NCBI GenBank assembly: GCA_950295325.1
Contig: OX485805.1
Location: forward strand, 53,656,758-53,720,757
Source of the DNA: Polytrichum commune
Taxonomy: Eukaryota; Streptophyta; Polytrichopsida; Polytrichales; Polytrichaceae
Length of the DNA stretch: 64,000 bases
Reading direction: 5' to 3'
The position numbers were made by a program, and so were the translations under genes. The notes under the pieces were generated by a model. That model saw only the letters and a list, made by a program, of their open reading frames with translations, searched no databases and was not told the DNA's origin. Shown one piece after another: positions 1 to 12,248 of this stretch (the first letter of the stretch is position 1; each line of letters begins with the position of its first letter).

Positions 1-103
1 TCTTTTATACCTTGAGGCTCAAATGAATGGGACAAATGTCTCATGGGTTGATAAAGAGGCTACCATTCCTTCTTGAGCCCAAAACTCGCAAGGGAGTTGG
101 GGC

Positions 104-3100
104 TTGCCGATTGATAGAGCGGGCAAGCCCACCAAGGTGCGGTTTGGAAAGGGCAAACTGCATGAGACAAAGGAGGCCGCGATGCATGTAACCTTTCAAT
201 GTGGGACATTGGATTTTTGTCAAAATTTCACACCAAGTGAAATAGATGAAATGCATGTCATTGTGAAGGCCGCCTTCTTTGAAACTCACATGATAGATGT
301 GAGGTGCAAGCCGGTGTGCTTGCGGTGCATTATGATGTGTCATAATGGCAAAGAATTGAAGTTCAAATTGACAAGGACTCCTATGGTAGGAGGACCTAAG
401 TTGAATTTGGTCTTAATGGACCAAATGAAAAATTGAAAGCATAATGGTCGTGGTTCAATTGGAACAACTCCAAGGAACGTATGGGGAGGCTAGGAAAGAT
501 GGGCCTCCTCCAAACAACATTGGTGTGATGTTGGTGAGATACAAGGATGTATTCACCAATGTGTTGTCCAAAAAAATTGCCGCCAAGGAGTGAAAAATAA
601 CTTTGCTCAACGAGAGATTGAGTTCTTGAGGTATGTGGTGACAAAGGAAGTTGGTGGACGAACATGAAGAATGTCAAGGCAATCCAAAAGGAGAATTGGC
701 CCTTGATTCAAAAGGGCTTAGGTCATTTGTTGGCCTAGCCAATTAGTACCACAACTTCATTCGAGAGTTTTCTAAGGTTCCTAGGACCTTATTCAATTTA
801 TTGAGGAAAATGGCTATCCCAAGAGTGGGATGAGCCTTGTCACCAAGCCTTTGGGGGGCTCAAAAACAAGTTCTCTTCGCCGCCCGTGCTTAAGTTCGCG
901 GACTTTAACAAACCTTTTGAGGTGCATATGGGGGCGAGTAATTTTACCATTGGCAGATGTTGATCCGAGATGGATGCCCATTGCATATGGGAGCATTAAG
1001 CTTAATGGTTGTCGAACCTAGTGCGATTTGTGAAAGAAAGGGCTATCCCAAGAGTGGGATGAGCCTTGTCCCCAAGTCTTTGGGGAGCTTAATACAAAGT
1101 TGTCTTTGCCACCCGTGTTCAAGTTCGCGGAGTTTGACAAACCTTTTGAGGTGCATACGGAGGGGGGCGAGTGACTTTGCCATTGGCGGATGGTTAACGT
1201 AAGATGGATGGCCATTGCATATGAGAGCGTTAAGCTTGATGGTTATCCGACCTTATCCGACTTGTGGAAGAATTGGCTATCCCAAGAGTGGGAGGAGCCT
1301 TGCCACCAAGTCTTTGGGGAGCTTGAGAGCAAGTTCTCTTAGACGCCCGTGCTCAAGTTCGCGGAGCTTGACAAACCTTTTGAGGTGCATACGGGGGTGA
1401 ATGACTTTGCCAATGGCGGATTGTTGATTTAAGATGGATGGCCATTGCATATGGGAGCATGAAGCTCGATGGTTGTCAAAGAAGACAACCAACTCATGCC
1501 AAACAACTTCTTTGCCGTAGTGCATTGTTGAAGATGTGGCGACACTATTTGGGGTCGCACAAAGCAAAGGTCTATATGGACAATGTGTCCTAAAAGAATT
1601 TTGACATTCAAGCGCAAGTGAGCGCCAAGTCATTGCGGTGGCATGATAGTTTGGCGCTTATGAACGTGGATTTGATCCACAAACCGGACCGTGGAAATGT
1701 GGTGCCGGATGCGCGAAGTAGACCGGAAGAGTTCCAAGCAATGAGAACCATCCAAACCTTGTGGCTAATGTGTGCCGGCGAAGGAAACTTGTGATGCAAG
1801 ATACGGGAGGGATAAATTAACTACCCCAAAGCACAAAAGCTTTTAGGTGAGCTTCGCAAGAGCAAGGTGCTCAAAGAGGTTAAGTTGGTGGACGGATTGT
1901 TCAAGTGCAAGCAAAGTTGGGTGTATGTGCCACAAGGCAAGTTGAGGCTATCGGTTTTGAAGGAGGAATATGATAGTCCTATTGCCGGCCATAAAGGAGA
2001 AAGAAACAACCGCCATAGAATGGTGTCAAAGAGGTACCATTGGCAGTGCATAAAGGAGGATATAACCCACTTTGTGAAGGCGTGAATAAAGTGCCAAGTG
2101 AACCGAGCCTCTTACCAAAAGCAAGGCGGTTTCTTGCAACCGTTGCCTATCCCGTCGGCGTCATGGCATAGTATGTGCATGGACTTGATCACAAGTTTGC
2201 CGGAGTCACATGGGTATGATGCCATCTTGTTGATGGTAGAGCGGTTTGCCAAGTTGGCACACATGGTGCTGATTGTGGGAACCGCCACCGCGTTGGAGAC
2301 CGCATAGCCTTTTCTCAAAGGATGGTTGAGGCACCACGGGTTGCCAAGAGTGATTGTGTGGGATCAAGATCCAAAGTTCACAAGTGCATTTTCAATGCAT
2401 TTCTCTAAGGAGGTCGGAATGAAACTAAGGTTTAGCATGACCTTGCATTCCCAAATGGATGGGGAAGCGGAGCGTGTGAATGGAGTCTTGAAGCAATACT
2501 TGAGGAACTTGGTGGGGGCGGACCAAGGAGATTGGGCGGACTATGTGGGTCGAGCGGAGTGTAATTGCAATGTAGCCACGCACTTGGCTACCAAGGGGTG
2601 GTCTTTGGTGGTGGCTTATGGAGTGGATGCGCTCCAACCTATTAACCTAGCTCTCGAGGGGGCACATTCAACACTAGAGTTCAACCAAGATGGTGAGGAC
2701 TTGGCCAAGGAGCAAAAGAACAAGTCTTGGAGATGACCAAGTTGTTGGTGGAGAAAGCCCGAAGGTGGTACGAAGTGCGAATCAATGCCGGAAGACGCAA
2801 AGTGGAGAATGAGGTGGGCCAAAAGGTGTTGTTGAATGTGAACAACTTCACTTACCCGAAAGGCCTCACTCCAAAGTTTATGTCCAAAATTGGAGCTCCG
2901 TTTCTCATTGTGGAACAAGTGTTCAAGGACATGTATAAGTTGGAATTACCGCCCGAGATCAAAGTGCATCCCATATTTCATGTCTCATTCCTAAAGTCAT
3001 TTAAGGACGACACCTTGTGGCCCGATCACAAGCAAGTGATTAGGCCACCTCCCGACCTTGTGGACATCATTTGGAACATGAGGTAGGAGGGCATCCTCAA

Positions 3101-3290
3101 GTGTAGGAAGCCCAAGTGAAAAGGAAAAAAAATGTACAAAGGACTACTTGGTGAAATGGTGTGGATACCATGAGAAAGAAGCCGTTTGGGTAGCGGCAAG
3201 AGACATGGTAACCACCAATGAATTGGTGAAGCACTTTGAAGAAACTAAGGCTAAGGATTCCAATAAAATGAAGAGTAGGCATTGATGAGG
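104..3290 (+). pseudogene. Broken Ty3/gypsy pol of element A
   Basis: Remnant of a polyprotein read in several frames. 104-436 matches the segment between protease and RT (EIDEMHVIV...KPVCLRC...NGKELKFKLTRTPMVGG). The RT palm with its YxDD box is absent: about 590-605 jumps straight to the RT thumb (REIEFLRYVVTKE, then LRSFVGLANY). 811-1490 holds three RNase H-start repeats, 1500-1790 the RNase H end (LRWHDSLALMNVDLIHKPDRGNVVPDA), 1867-2085 the integrase zinc-binding region, 2098-2736 the integrase core (MDLITSLPES, DQDPKFTS, GEAERVNGVL carry the presumed D, D, E) and 2727-3290 the C-terminal part, ending in a chromodomain-like YLVKWCGYHEKEAVWVAARD. Frameshifts and stops, for example TGA after FVKA at about 2082-2084, rule out a functional product. 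Confidence 0.85.
811..1490 (+). repeat. Three tandem RNase H segments in element A
   Basis: A unit of about 230 bases begins at 811, 1041 and 1275, each starting GGCTATCCCAAGAGTGGGA. Each unit encodes the same stretch: end of the RT thumb (W.. E..CHQ.F..LK), then PPVLKF.DFDKPFEVHTGAS. A normal gypsy pol has this once. The unit length is not a clean multiple of three, so the copies fall in different frames. Confidence 0.85.
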
Positions 3291-3299
3291 ACATCAATC

Positions 3300-4099
3300 T
3301 CCTTTAGTGGGGGAGAGACGCTAGTAGCACACTTACCTTCGAGGCTAATTGCTCCACAACATGAACTTGTTCTTTGGCTTGAGGGAATAAAGTCCAAACT
3401 TTAGTGGTGCAAAGAGAAAAGTATGAGATGAGGTCCTAGTCTTGTACTTGTGCTTGGTTAATGGAAGAGGGGGAATAGATATGCCAAACTAGGTTGGGTA
3501 AGCCGAGTAATTGGGGGCCATGGCTTGGAGGGGCCTTGGATAAAACCAAGAAACTTGTTAGCCGTGGGCTTGTCCGGGCGGGGGCAAGGTGATGGCGCGT
3601 GCTCATAAAAGTGCTACCCACGAGCTAACGAGAGTTGGCGCATGGGAGTCATGAACCCATGTCTCGAAAGAGCAAAGTGGGAACCGAGTCGGGCGGGACT
3701 TGGCATCACCCCCGTGCGATCGAGGCGTGGCTTAACAATGGAAAGCCATCTCGGAGTTGCAACCGAGACAACTTAGTGGAAGCGTTGAGGTCTCGCCTAG
3801 ATGTGTCATGTTAGGCTAGTGGAGCCTAACGGGGGAGGCCCCAAAGGAGGGGCAACCCAAGTGAGTCCCAAAGTAGGTGGGTCTAGTATAGGTTAGGTCC
3901 TTGGATGAGAGATCCAAGGTCGCTAACGGACCACCTAGGAACGACACCTTTGGGACTATGCCAAATTTGAAGATGCATTGTGGGGGTCGCGCCCTAAGGT
4001 AAACACAATGCCGCACCATAGAGGATGGCAACTTGAGAATTGGTGTGCCGACTACGAGTATAGTCGATGAGGGCATCGACTCCGTTTGGTGGGGGTGAG
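3300..4099. other. Non-coding 3' internal region of element A
   Basis: Non-coding stretch between the chromodomain-like end and the 3' LTR, repeated nearly unchanged (reverse orientation) in C, D and B at 13222-13838, 14827-15600 and 22930-23730. Short ORFs in it are not conserved in frame. The purine-rich tract before the LTR is the only functional site I can propose. Confidence 0.6.
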
Positions 4100-5075
4100 T
4101 GTCGCGCACCTCTCCATGAGGAGTGCCCAAAACACCATGGGCACAAGGGGGACCCCGGAGTGACACCCGGGACTTGTGGCGCCGTTGGTGAGAGGGCCCA
4201 AGTGATCCTAGTGTGGGTGAGGCCCCCGGGCGTTGGGAACGCCTCCCATCCATGAAGACTAGGAGGCACAAGGGTAAGGCCATGAGCTATGCGTAGCTCA
4301 TGGCGTGGTGATTCTAGAATGCTCAAGAACACCTCAATCGGAGGTGTGAGCTAGGAGTTATGGCCATTTGAGTGGGGCGCTGTCCCGGGACAGCGCCCTG
4401 GTACAGCAGTGCCTGGGAGTGATTCCCGGGACTGCCAAGGTTCAAACAGGCATAACTTCCTCACCACTTGCCCGAATGGGGCAAGTGAGGAGTCCATCGG
4501 CATCTACGTGAAGCGTAGATGAAGATGAAGTGGTTGGTTGCTGGAATCAGACATCATACAAGGAAGTTATGGTGGTCTGAAGCTGCTGGGGGCTTCTAGG
4601 CCCAGCGGCTAAGGGAAAATGTCCACTTGGCCCCAACTCTTGGTAGAGAGACAAGAGGTTGGTTGACGGTGGGGTAGGGGCCCCGCGTAGAGTCCTAGAG
4701 GCTTATATGGGTGAGGTGGTGTGGCCTCACCCACCCGAGGCCGAACGGCAAGGCCTCCATGGGCTTTGGCCCATTGTGAGGCCATAGTTGCCTAGTATGG
4801 TTCGGGTTGTTGTAGTGTTGCTCCGGCAACGCGATGATCAACATAAGATTGGACTTCCATGGATGGAAGTCCACATCTAAGGAGTGGTTACCGATTAAAG
4901 GGGTGAGTCCCGAAATCAAAGTAGGAGGGTTGGTTCCCCTCCTATGAACTAATGGTCCGGGGTTAGAGGAGCTAACCATTAGCATGGCGGTATGCGAAGG
5001 GTTAGCGACTCGTAACCTTTGCTAGAATTGAAAATTGGCAAGATGGTCAAGGGGGGGCTAGCAAGGGTTGCGACA
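4100..5075 (+). repeat. 3' LTR of element A
   Basis: The LTR starts TGTCGCGCACCTCTCC and ends GGGTTGCGACA, with TG..CA ends inside a six-base inverted repeat (TGTCGC/GCGACA). It is 976 bases and recurs seven more times in the window. Its long ORFs are shadows repeated in every LTR copy. Confidence 0.92.
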
Positions 5076-5122
5076 GTGGACCTGTGTGACCCTTTCCATT
5101 TGGAACGTATTTGCCTTTCGAA

Positions 5123-6790
5123 TCAAGCTTCCGTTTCTTGTGGTACATATCCTTTGTAACAACTGGTATGTGCGATGCATTGCCGTTTGGTCCATACTAG
5201 CAATGATACCTGCACATCGGGGATAGGGTCAACAAAATTTGTACTTGCAAGAGTAATGTGTAACAAGGAACGAAGTTGTTTGAATGTTGTAACATTGCAA
5301 CATGCACAATTGTGGTCAAATGACATGTTACAAAGATACCTGCTGACGGCAGAGTAGCTATTCCACCAGGGGAACATCAGTTCCCCCTGTTTGTTGGATA
5401 TTGTGCCTCGGCACACAAATTTGCAGGGACCATCAGTGCGAGCCTCCTCGCCTTTCACAAAATCTTCGACTCGCACCCAGGGTGTCGCGCACCTCTCCAT
5501 AAGGAGTGCCCGAAACACCATGGGCACAAGGGGGACCCCGGAGTGACACCCGGGACTTGTGGCGCCATTGGTGAGAGGGCCCAAGTGATCCTAGTGTGGG
5601 TGAGGGCCCCGGGCGTTGGGAACGCCTCCCACCCACAAAGACTAGGAGGCATGAGGGTGAGGCCATGAGCTATGCGTAGCTCATGGCGTGGTGATTCTAG
5701 AATGCTCAAGATCACCTCAATCGGAGGTGTGAGCTAGGAGTTATGGCCATTTGAGTGGGGTGCTGTCCCGGGACAGCGCCCTGGTGCAGCAGTGCCTGGG
5801 AGTGACTCCCGGGACTGCCAAGGTTCAAAGAGGCATAACGTCCTCATAACTTGCCCAAATGAGGCAAGTGAGGAGTCCATCGGCATCTACGTAAAACGTA
5901 GATGAAGATGGAGTAGTTGGTTGCTAGCCTCGGACATCGTACAAGGAAGTTATGATGGTCTGAAGCTGCTAGAGGCTTCTTAGCCCAGCAGCTAAGGGAG
6001 AATGTCCACTTGGCCCCAACTCTTGGTGGAGAGACAAGAGGTTGGTTGACGGTGGGGTAGGGGCCCCGTGTAAAGTCCTAGAGGCTTATATGGGTGAGGT
6101 GGTGTGGCCTCACCCACCCGAGGCCGAATGGCAAGGCCTCCATGGGCATTGGCCCATTGTGAGGCCATAGTTGCCTAGTATGGTTCGGGTTGTTGTAGTG
6201 TTGCTCCGGCAATGCGATGATCAACATGGGATTGGACTTCCATGGATGGAAGTCCACATCTAGGAATGGGTTACGGATTAAGGGGTGAGTCCCGAAAGCA
6301 AAGTAGGAGGGTTGGTTCCCTCCTATGAACTATAAGGTCCGGGGTAGGAGGAGCTAATCATTGGCATGGCGGAATGCGAATGGTTAGCGCTCGTAACCTT
6401 TGCTAGAATTGAAAATTGGCAAGATTGTCAAGGGGGGCTAGCAAGGGTTGCGACACAGGGTATGTAAGCAACCGAAACTGAAGCAAGAGTTCTCGGATCG
6501 GACCCCGTCCCTTTCAGCCGGATGTGGTTTGTCCACATTAGATCAGTATGCATGAAAGTTCCTGCTTCAGGTCGCTGCACGGAACTGCGGAGTCGTTCTA
6601 ACTCCTGCTTGTGAACCTCCTCGTATGTAGATTCATATGAGGGCTGCACGCCTTGCATCAGGCCATGTGTTTGTTCCGCGGCATGCTTTCCATTGTCAAG
6701 AATGTGCAACGTCAACGCCATCGTTGAAAAACTGAACAAAGCAGCACACTCAAAGCACGAATGGGCGTTATGAGATGATCTTGCCCGCAT
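5123..6790 (-). pseudogene. Unrecognised 229-residue ORF split by a solo LTR
   Basis: Before the LTR landed, this was one open frame on the minus strand. It runs from ATG at 6790 down to 6456, then resumes at 5477 and ends at the stop at 5123-5125. Removing the LTR and one copy of the five-base duplication gives 690 bases, exactly 230 codons including the stop, with the frame kept (AYIPWVRVEDFVKG across the joint). The product would be cysteine-rich in its second half (CKFVCRGTIS, NCACCNVTTF) and has a helical stretch (STYEEVHKQELERLRSSVQ). I do not recognise the family. It may be an exon of a larger host or transposon gene; splice sites were not established. The insertion breaks it. Confidence 0.5.
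5483..6455 (+). mobile_element. Solo LTR of the same Ty3/gypsy family
   Basis: A full LTR (973 bases, TGTCGCGC...GCGACA) has no internal region and is flanked on both sides by the five-base duplication CAGGG (5478-5482 and 6456-6460). This is the expected product of recombination between the two LTRs of one inserted element. Confidence 0.93.
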
Positions 6791-8000
6791 AGCATGAGAA
6801 CATCATTGTTCGAGTGCCATCACTGGAAAGGAAACAGTGGACTCAGGCCTTCAAACGGAGCAAATGGTACATGAGTAGGTTACAGTTGGTTAGGAGCGAT
6901 GGAAAAATGCAAATCCCATCAAAAATATCGAAAGCGCGATCAGTGAGGGTGATTGGGACCACCGTGTGAGGACTGAGCGCCGACCACCATCATTTTAGCC
7001 TAAAACCTTCACCACACCAGTGCGGCCTTCGCATGAATAGTTGCGACAAACCCCATTGCGGCATACATTCAAACTACTAGCGAAATGCATAGGTTACAAT
7101 AAGCACAACACCAATGAATGTATGAAAAGAAGCGCTCCAGGAGGTGATCTTCCCCGTATAGCATCTCCGCCGAATTGCTGCAATGTCATCGCTTCATACA
7201 ACACACTCCAAAGCACCAGAATTCTGGAGCGTCTGCTGAATCAGAAGGTTTCGCACAATCGTGACGGCTGGGTGAATGGAGGTTTGAAATGAAGGTATGG
7301 AGAGCGCACTCCCCGAGGGCGCTAAGGTTGCCACGATGGATGGATGGATGGATGGCGGGTGAAGGCCATGGTGCTCATGCTGGGATGGCATGATGCAGGG
7401 CATGCGCATCTGATGCGCAGATCCTCGTAACCTCGGGGGGCGGGCGGGCATGCACATCTGGAATCCCCGACGTGGCAAACAGCGTGGAGCGAGGCGACAT
7501 GGCAAACAGCGTGGCGCTGTGGGGATACAGGGTGGCGCTGGCAGCCCGTGGCGGGACCGGAAGCCCTCAGGCACGAGGCGCACGGTCAGCAGTGCTGCAA
7601 TTTTTACTACTCTTCTGACGCACTCTGCCACGCCTCGATGCGAGAGCTGGAGTAAACACCTTTGGGCTCCGTAATGTTAGGGGAGTTAGCCACCGGCCAC
7701 TATACTTGATAATGGTGCCTTTGCGAATAGGCTGTTTCTACACATGCAAATTATCCTAGGTCAAAATCATACCATAAATACTTACAATTTTTTCTATTCT
7801 AACACATTATTATGCGGAAGATGAAGGTTGGGTAGGGCCAAGATTATATGAAATAATATGTGGAAAATATACCTCAAAGATGCTAGGGTTGGTTTACATC
7901 ATGGACCATGAAGTCGGACCATGAAAGATGGCCTTTTTCCATGGTCCAATTTCTTAAAAACTTCATGTAAAAATTACGTGTCTTGAATAAAATCCACCCT
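6791..8000. other. Flanking DNA with no supported gene
   Basis: No convincing coding region. A short GGAT/ATGG microsatellite lies at about 7335-7358, and 7640-8000 becomes AT-rich. The stretch ends with CCCT (7997-8000), the left target duplication of transposon element 1. Confidence 0.6.
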
Positions 8001-8029
8001 AACACTATATTCGTTAATCGGAGACTTTT
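8001..8029 (+). repeat. Left terminal inverted repeat of element 1
   Basis: It begins AACACTATATTCGTTAA and continues into GGAGACTTTT, where GAGACTTT can pair with AAAGTCTC at 8031-8038 as a small hairpin. Preceded by the duplication CCCT. Confidence 0.9.
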
Positions 8030-8405
8030 GAAAGTCTCAAAATAAAATATGCCCATAGTTTGGGATGCCAATATTGTGGGCATATGGAATGTTGGGAACA
8101 TCAAGAACATGACAATTTAAAAATTCGCACGTAAAGAATATTCCTAATACTAAAAATAGAAAATTGCAATTATAATGAAAACGTGAACTCCATGTGGAAA
8201 ATAACAAGCGAATATAAAAAACAAATGGTTTATGTCATTATAGAGTTTGGGGTGCGCATCCCATAAGTAAGGTTCTTATGGTTTTGGATGGCACATCCCA
8301 AACGTATACCACAATGGAGTGTGACAAGTCTACTAAGTCTATTAAAAACCAAGACTACTAAGTACTAATGTTTTTTCCCGCCGTTAACTTTCACCTATGT
8401 TATGT
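8030..8405. other. Left subterminal region and 3' flank of the transposase gene
   Basis: AT-rich, non-coding. It holds short self-complementary stretches around GGGATGCCAATAT/ATATGGAATG (8060-8095) and GGTGCGCATCCCATAAG (8250-8270). It probably contains the 3' untranslated region of the gene ending at 8406. No clear polyadenylation signal could be fixed. Confidence 0.5.
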
Positions 8406-11400
8406 TTACCCATCTCCATCTTCCGCTTCATATCCATTCTCGGCGTCATTTTCCGCAGCTGCAATACGTGCCAAGTTGTCTTTGGCAAAATCTATATGTT
8501 TTTGGGGGATGGTCATTGCTTCTGTGTTGGAACCTTTGCGCGGCTTCCAAGCACAAAGTATAGTATCCGTGTTTATCCAAACCGGTGTGTACGCTGAGTC
8601 CACTGTCCACTTAAAATTCTTTTTGGTGTCCCAACCTAAATAAGTGCGGAGCACGTTGTGGTCTTTAGTGCTTGGACGACAATATTCCACCTCAATTTGA
8701 CGAAAGTTGGGGCTAGTTCGAACAAAATTGGGTGAAGACAATGCTTTTACCAACCAAATTGGCTTGGGATGCTCCTCATCCCCAGCTCGTACGAGGACCA
8801 AATACCCTTCATGGCAATCAACACCTACACGAAACGACGGTGCCGGTCGATTGCGGGCAGGGCCAACGTAATGCTCGTCCATTGCGAACTCTTCACGAAC
8901 GTCTCCATTGCTGAAAAACATAGTATCGGACTCGACAACCGTCAAACGACTTTGTGGCCAAAATCCTTGTGTCAAAGTCGTACGGGTGTCGCCACCAAGT
9001 GTCATCAAGGCTGAGCGAATGCGATCCCAATACGCGATCAACGGTTCATGGGTATCTCTAACACGTCTTGTGATGTCCTCCTCGCACAACTCTTTCCAAT
9101 ATTCAATGAATCCGGATATGCCTTTGATGATTTCCGGCCCATTCCTCATGGGTTCGGGTTTGCAAGGCTTTGGTTCCCCATCCGGGACCAAACATTTCCC
9201 ATCATTGTCTTGACGCCATACGAGTATACCATCATCCGGGCCCCAATTAGGAGATGTGCACAAAAGCTTGAATTGCATGGCCGGGAGACCATCGTCCCTC
9301 ATATAAAATCGGAATTGTTGTGCTTTGGTATGCCCCACCAAACGGTCCCCTCCCTTCAACATGTATGGCTTGATGAAGGCCTTGAAATTTGGTACTTCCT
9401 CAATCAAGTGCGGAATTACTGGCATATGGTCCAAATCCATATACGATTTCATAAGAAGAGGTATGGTTGGAAAATCTTCTTCATGCAACTTCATGCTCCA
9501 CCGTCCGAATGATGCATCAATGTCGTCGTGTGTATGTCCCACCATCAAGAAAGACACAAACACCTCCTTGAAGATTCCTTTCGCCACGAGCAATGACCAA
9601 AAACAAAATACGTATCGACATTTGTTGTCCTTCGCACAATTATCAAGTTGAACGTGGAGAGTTGGAGGCAATGGTTTTGCACAAATGGGCTCTCCGGGTG
9701 GTTCTGGCAATGACGACATACAAACCTCCTTCCCCAAAAGCACTGCCTCATAAAGGGATGTGGTTCCACAACCATCAAAAAGTGCACGGGAAGAATGTAC
9801 CGGTGGCTTCTCAAGATCGCGCAACAGTTTTGCAAATGAACCCACCGTGTGGTTAGCATCCCCAGGGTAAAAATCCAAACCATAATGGGCATACTTTACG
9901 TCCCCATGGCCGTGGGCAATCATACCTGGAAAAAACAAACGATGCGTGACCAAAATAATCAAATAACCACTAAACGGATGTATGGAGTTGGACATTTGCC
10001 AAACACACCCAAGAAAATTGGATAGACTTTAAACACGTAGTTGTGATTTCATACAAACCTGTGACAGCTACGGGCAACTTGAAGAGACCATCCGTGGCCT
10101 TTATTTTGCATGCATAACAAGGGCATGCGGTTTTGGCGTGGTCCATTTTATCATGGATGACTGTTAGAACCTCTGTGGGCCTCATTATGGATAGAGCACG
10201 ATTCTTATAGTAATCTTGACGGTGTGCCTCTTGATTGTTGACATGTTCAATATATTTTTTCTGGTGTTTGGAATGAGATTCAGTGCCTATGGGGTGGGCG
10301 TCTCGAAGACCTTTGTATTTTTCACACGTCGTACATCTAGCGAACTTGTCCCCGGGTCTTTTCAGAATGTATTCCGCAAACTGCTGGTTTTTAATCACAC
10401 TCAACTTGGACAAAGAAATGGGCCCACATCCCGCTATGCGACCCACTTCATTGATGTCCGTTAAGATGTTCTTCCATTTTGTGCCCGTGGGCAACACCAT
10501 TTGAACAACCTTCTCCCCTGACGACAATGTCCTCGTCTTGTGGGGCATTGCATCGGCCAATGGCACTATGATGGTGGATAGTGTCGCGGACGCTTGCAGT
10601 GTAGCCTCCCTAGGTTTCTTTGTGCCCGAGTTGCCATGAAATCGAGAGCGGCGACCCAACGATGAATATTTTCGAAACCTATAAAAGTCAGCCTTGGAGA
10701 CGGCGTGGATGGTATACCACGCTGTACAACACACATCAACATTCTCAAGTGTCACCACCTTATGCCCATGGGTATCAAGGTGCAAATTTCTGTGGACCTC
10801 GAGTTTCTTAGCCGACCTCATACGAAAATCCGCAAGCCACATCTCTTGACGCAGAGATCTAATTTTCTCCCGCGGGAAAAATTGGCAACATTTCCTCGCG
10901 CAACAATCCTTGCCGGACACTAGACGGATAGATTCGTCCCCCAAAAGCCGATCCCGTCGACGCTCCTTATCTCCGCGAGGCACACGGTTTGAATCATATC
11001 TACGGAGGCCTTTGCGAGGACGTGTTGTGGCCAACAAAGCTAATTGTGTTTGCTTATGCCGCCGCTCATGATCCCACAAACTCACTTCCTCATGTAGAAC
11101 TCGACGAAGCGGCCATCGACGCAAGGAAAATCTCCATGTCACCGGGAACTCTACCGGAAGCAAAGAGTTCAAGATGCACACGCCAACATCATCGAGACCT
11201 AGGGCGTTGGCATCGACACAATCACGGGGATTGGAGTTTCTACATATACCATCTGCCACCGGGACACCAACCTCGTTGAGTAGAACGACATCAAGGCCAA
11301 CCCATTGCTCCCTCCCGAAACCGGCACACAACGGAATGTCATCGTGGTCATCTCCGGAATGCAGAGATTGTTCGTGGACTTCCAAAGATTCATGGGAGGA

Positions 11401-11535
11401 TGTATCCACAAACACCCCCCTCACGTTTGGCACACCATTACTATCTGCCGACGGGGAAGACAGTTCACATTCAGCATCGGATGACGATGCATACGTCGAC
11501 AACTCCAATGAACTATCACCCACATGCAACGCCAT
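8406..11535 (-). CDS. DUF7869-like candidate transposase, element 1 copy
   Basis: Two exons on the minus strand: 11535-10059 and 9925-8406, with a GT-AG intron (..ACAG|GTTTGT.. / ..TTCCAG|GTATG..). They join in phase to 998 residues. The ATG at 11535 is chosen because a 3' splice site (TCTAG) sits six bases upstream, exactly as in the element-2 copy. Order: acidic variable N-terminus; basic conserved block FSLRRWPLR...DHERRH; Cys pairs KDCCARKCCQFFPREKI; a second Cys pair FARCTTCEKYKGLRDAH; HDKMDHAKT; after the intron GMIAHGHGDVKY, then LDNCAKDNKCRYVF and GHTHDDIDASFGRWSMKL. These resemble the uncharacterised DUF7869 family, whose conserved Asp residues suggest an RNase H-like nuclease; that role is inferred. 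Intact here. Its position beside the terminal repeat in both elements supports a transposase function. Confidence 0.82.
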
Positions 11536-12248
11536 ACAGCCTAGACCAACCACCAGGACATGATCAACCCAACCACCACCGCAATGCATACAAGAGAGGA
11601 TAGAATATATGTGGAGATAAATGGCCCAAAATTGACAAACAAATTTTGGTGCACCATTGGAGAAACTCACGCACAAAGACGAACGCACGTCCCAAAAAAA
11701 CGTTTTAAGCATACGTCTAGGTTGTTCACTAATGTAAACAATACATGGACAAAGAGGAGAACACTCGTTAGTCGTCCAGGAGGGCCCTGCTGTTCGGACC
11801 AGCGCCTGTCCACATACAACCGACGACGAAATCAGAAATCCGAGAACGCCACATGCATTTACGAACGCGCGTTCGTGACCTCAGTAACTTCTCCATGTAC
11901 ATCCGGCGGCCTTCGAGATCCCTCAAATGAGAGCACCCTGAGGAATATCGGTTTTGTAGGTCAAAGTACCATGTTGACTTAGGAACCTGCGCGATATACT
12001 ATCACAAGAGAACACTTGTCCATACGCACAAAATTAGCAAATCTGCAGATGATGCCTGAATCAACTCCAACAATATTTTGAACACTGAGCACCTCCATAT
12101 TGTGAATTTGATTATGTTGACTTTTGCGTACCTACCCATTTACGAACGGACGTTCGTAAATGGGTGCGACCCCGTGTTCACATCCTTCACGGACGAGCGA
12201 TGAGCATATTTTTCTTGCTATTCTGTGTTCGTAAATTACTGCCATACT
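11536..12248. other. Leader intron of the candidate transposase gene, inner part
   Basis: Non-coding. It begins with a 3' splice site for the downstream ATG (minus strand) and holds two whole type-1 palindromes (11858-11879, 12139-12160) and one half site at about 12227-12235. Retrotransposon C interrupts it at 12249; the same type of sequence resumes at 33459. Confidence 0.55.
11858..12160. repeat. Type-1 palindromes, left group
   Basis: Two 22-base palindromes with arm TTTACGAACG and spacers CG and GA, at 11858-11879 (right arm ending GTGAC) and 12139-12160. They belong to the array that continues at 33512 after the retrotransposon insertion. Confidence 0.85.

Larger units (their letters stand above)
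1..5075 (+). mobile_element. Ty3/gypsy LTR retrotransposon A, 3' part
   Basis: The internal coding region runs left to right and ends in a 3' LTR at 4100-5075. The 5' LTR, primer site and gag lie outside the window. Order seen: end of the protease region, RT thumb, repeated RNase H segments, integrase, chromodomain-like end, an 800-base non-coding stretch, purine-rich tract (about 4088-4099, GGTGGGGGTGAG), LTR. It belongs to the same family as B, C and D and shares their missing RT core and stop codons. The five bases after the LTR are GTGGA; the matching left duplication cannot be checked. Confidence 0.9.

Noticed and set aside
7194-7631. 145-residue ORF on minus in the left flank
   Set aside because: Low-complexity composition driven by a microsatellite and GC-rich repeats, with no recognisable motif and no second copy.
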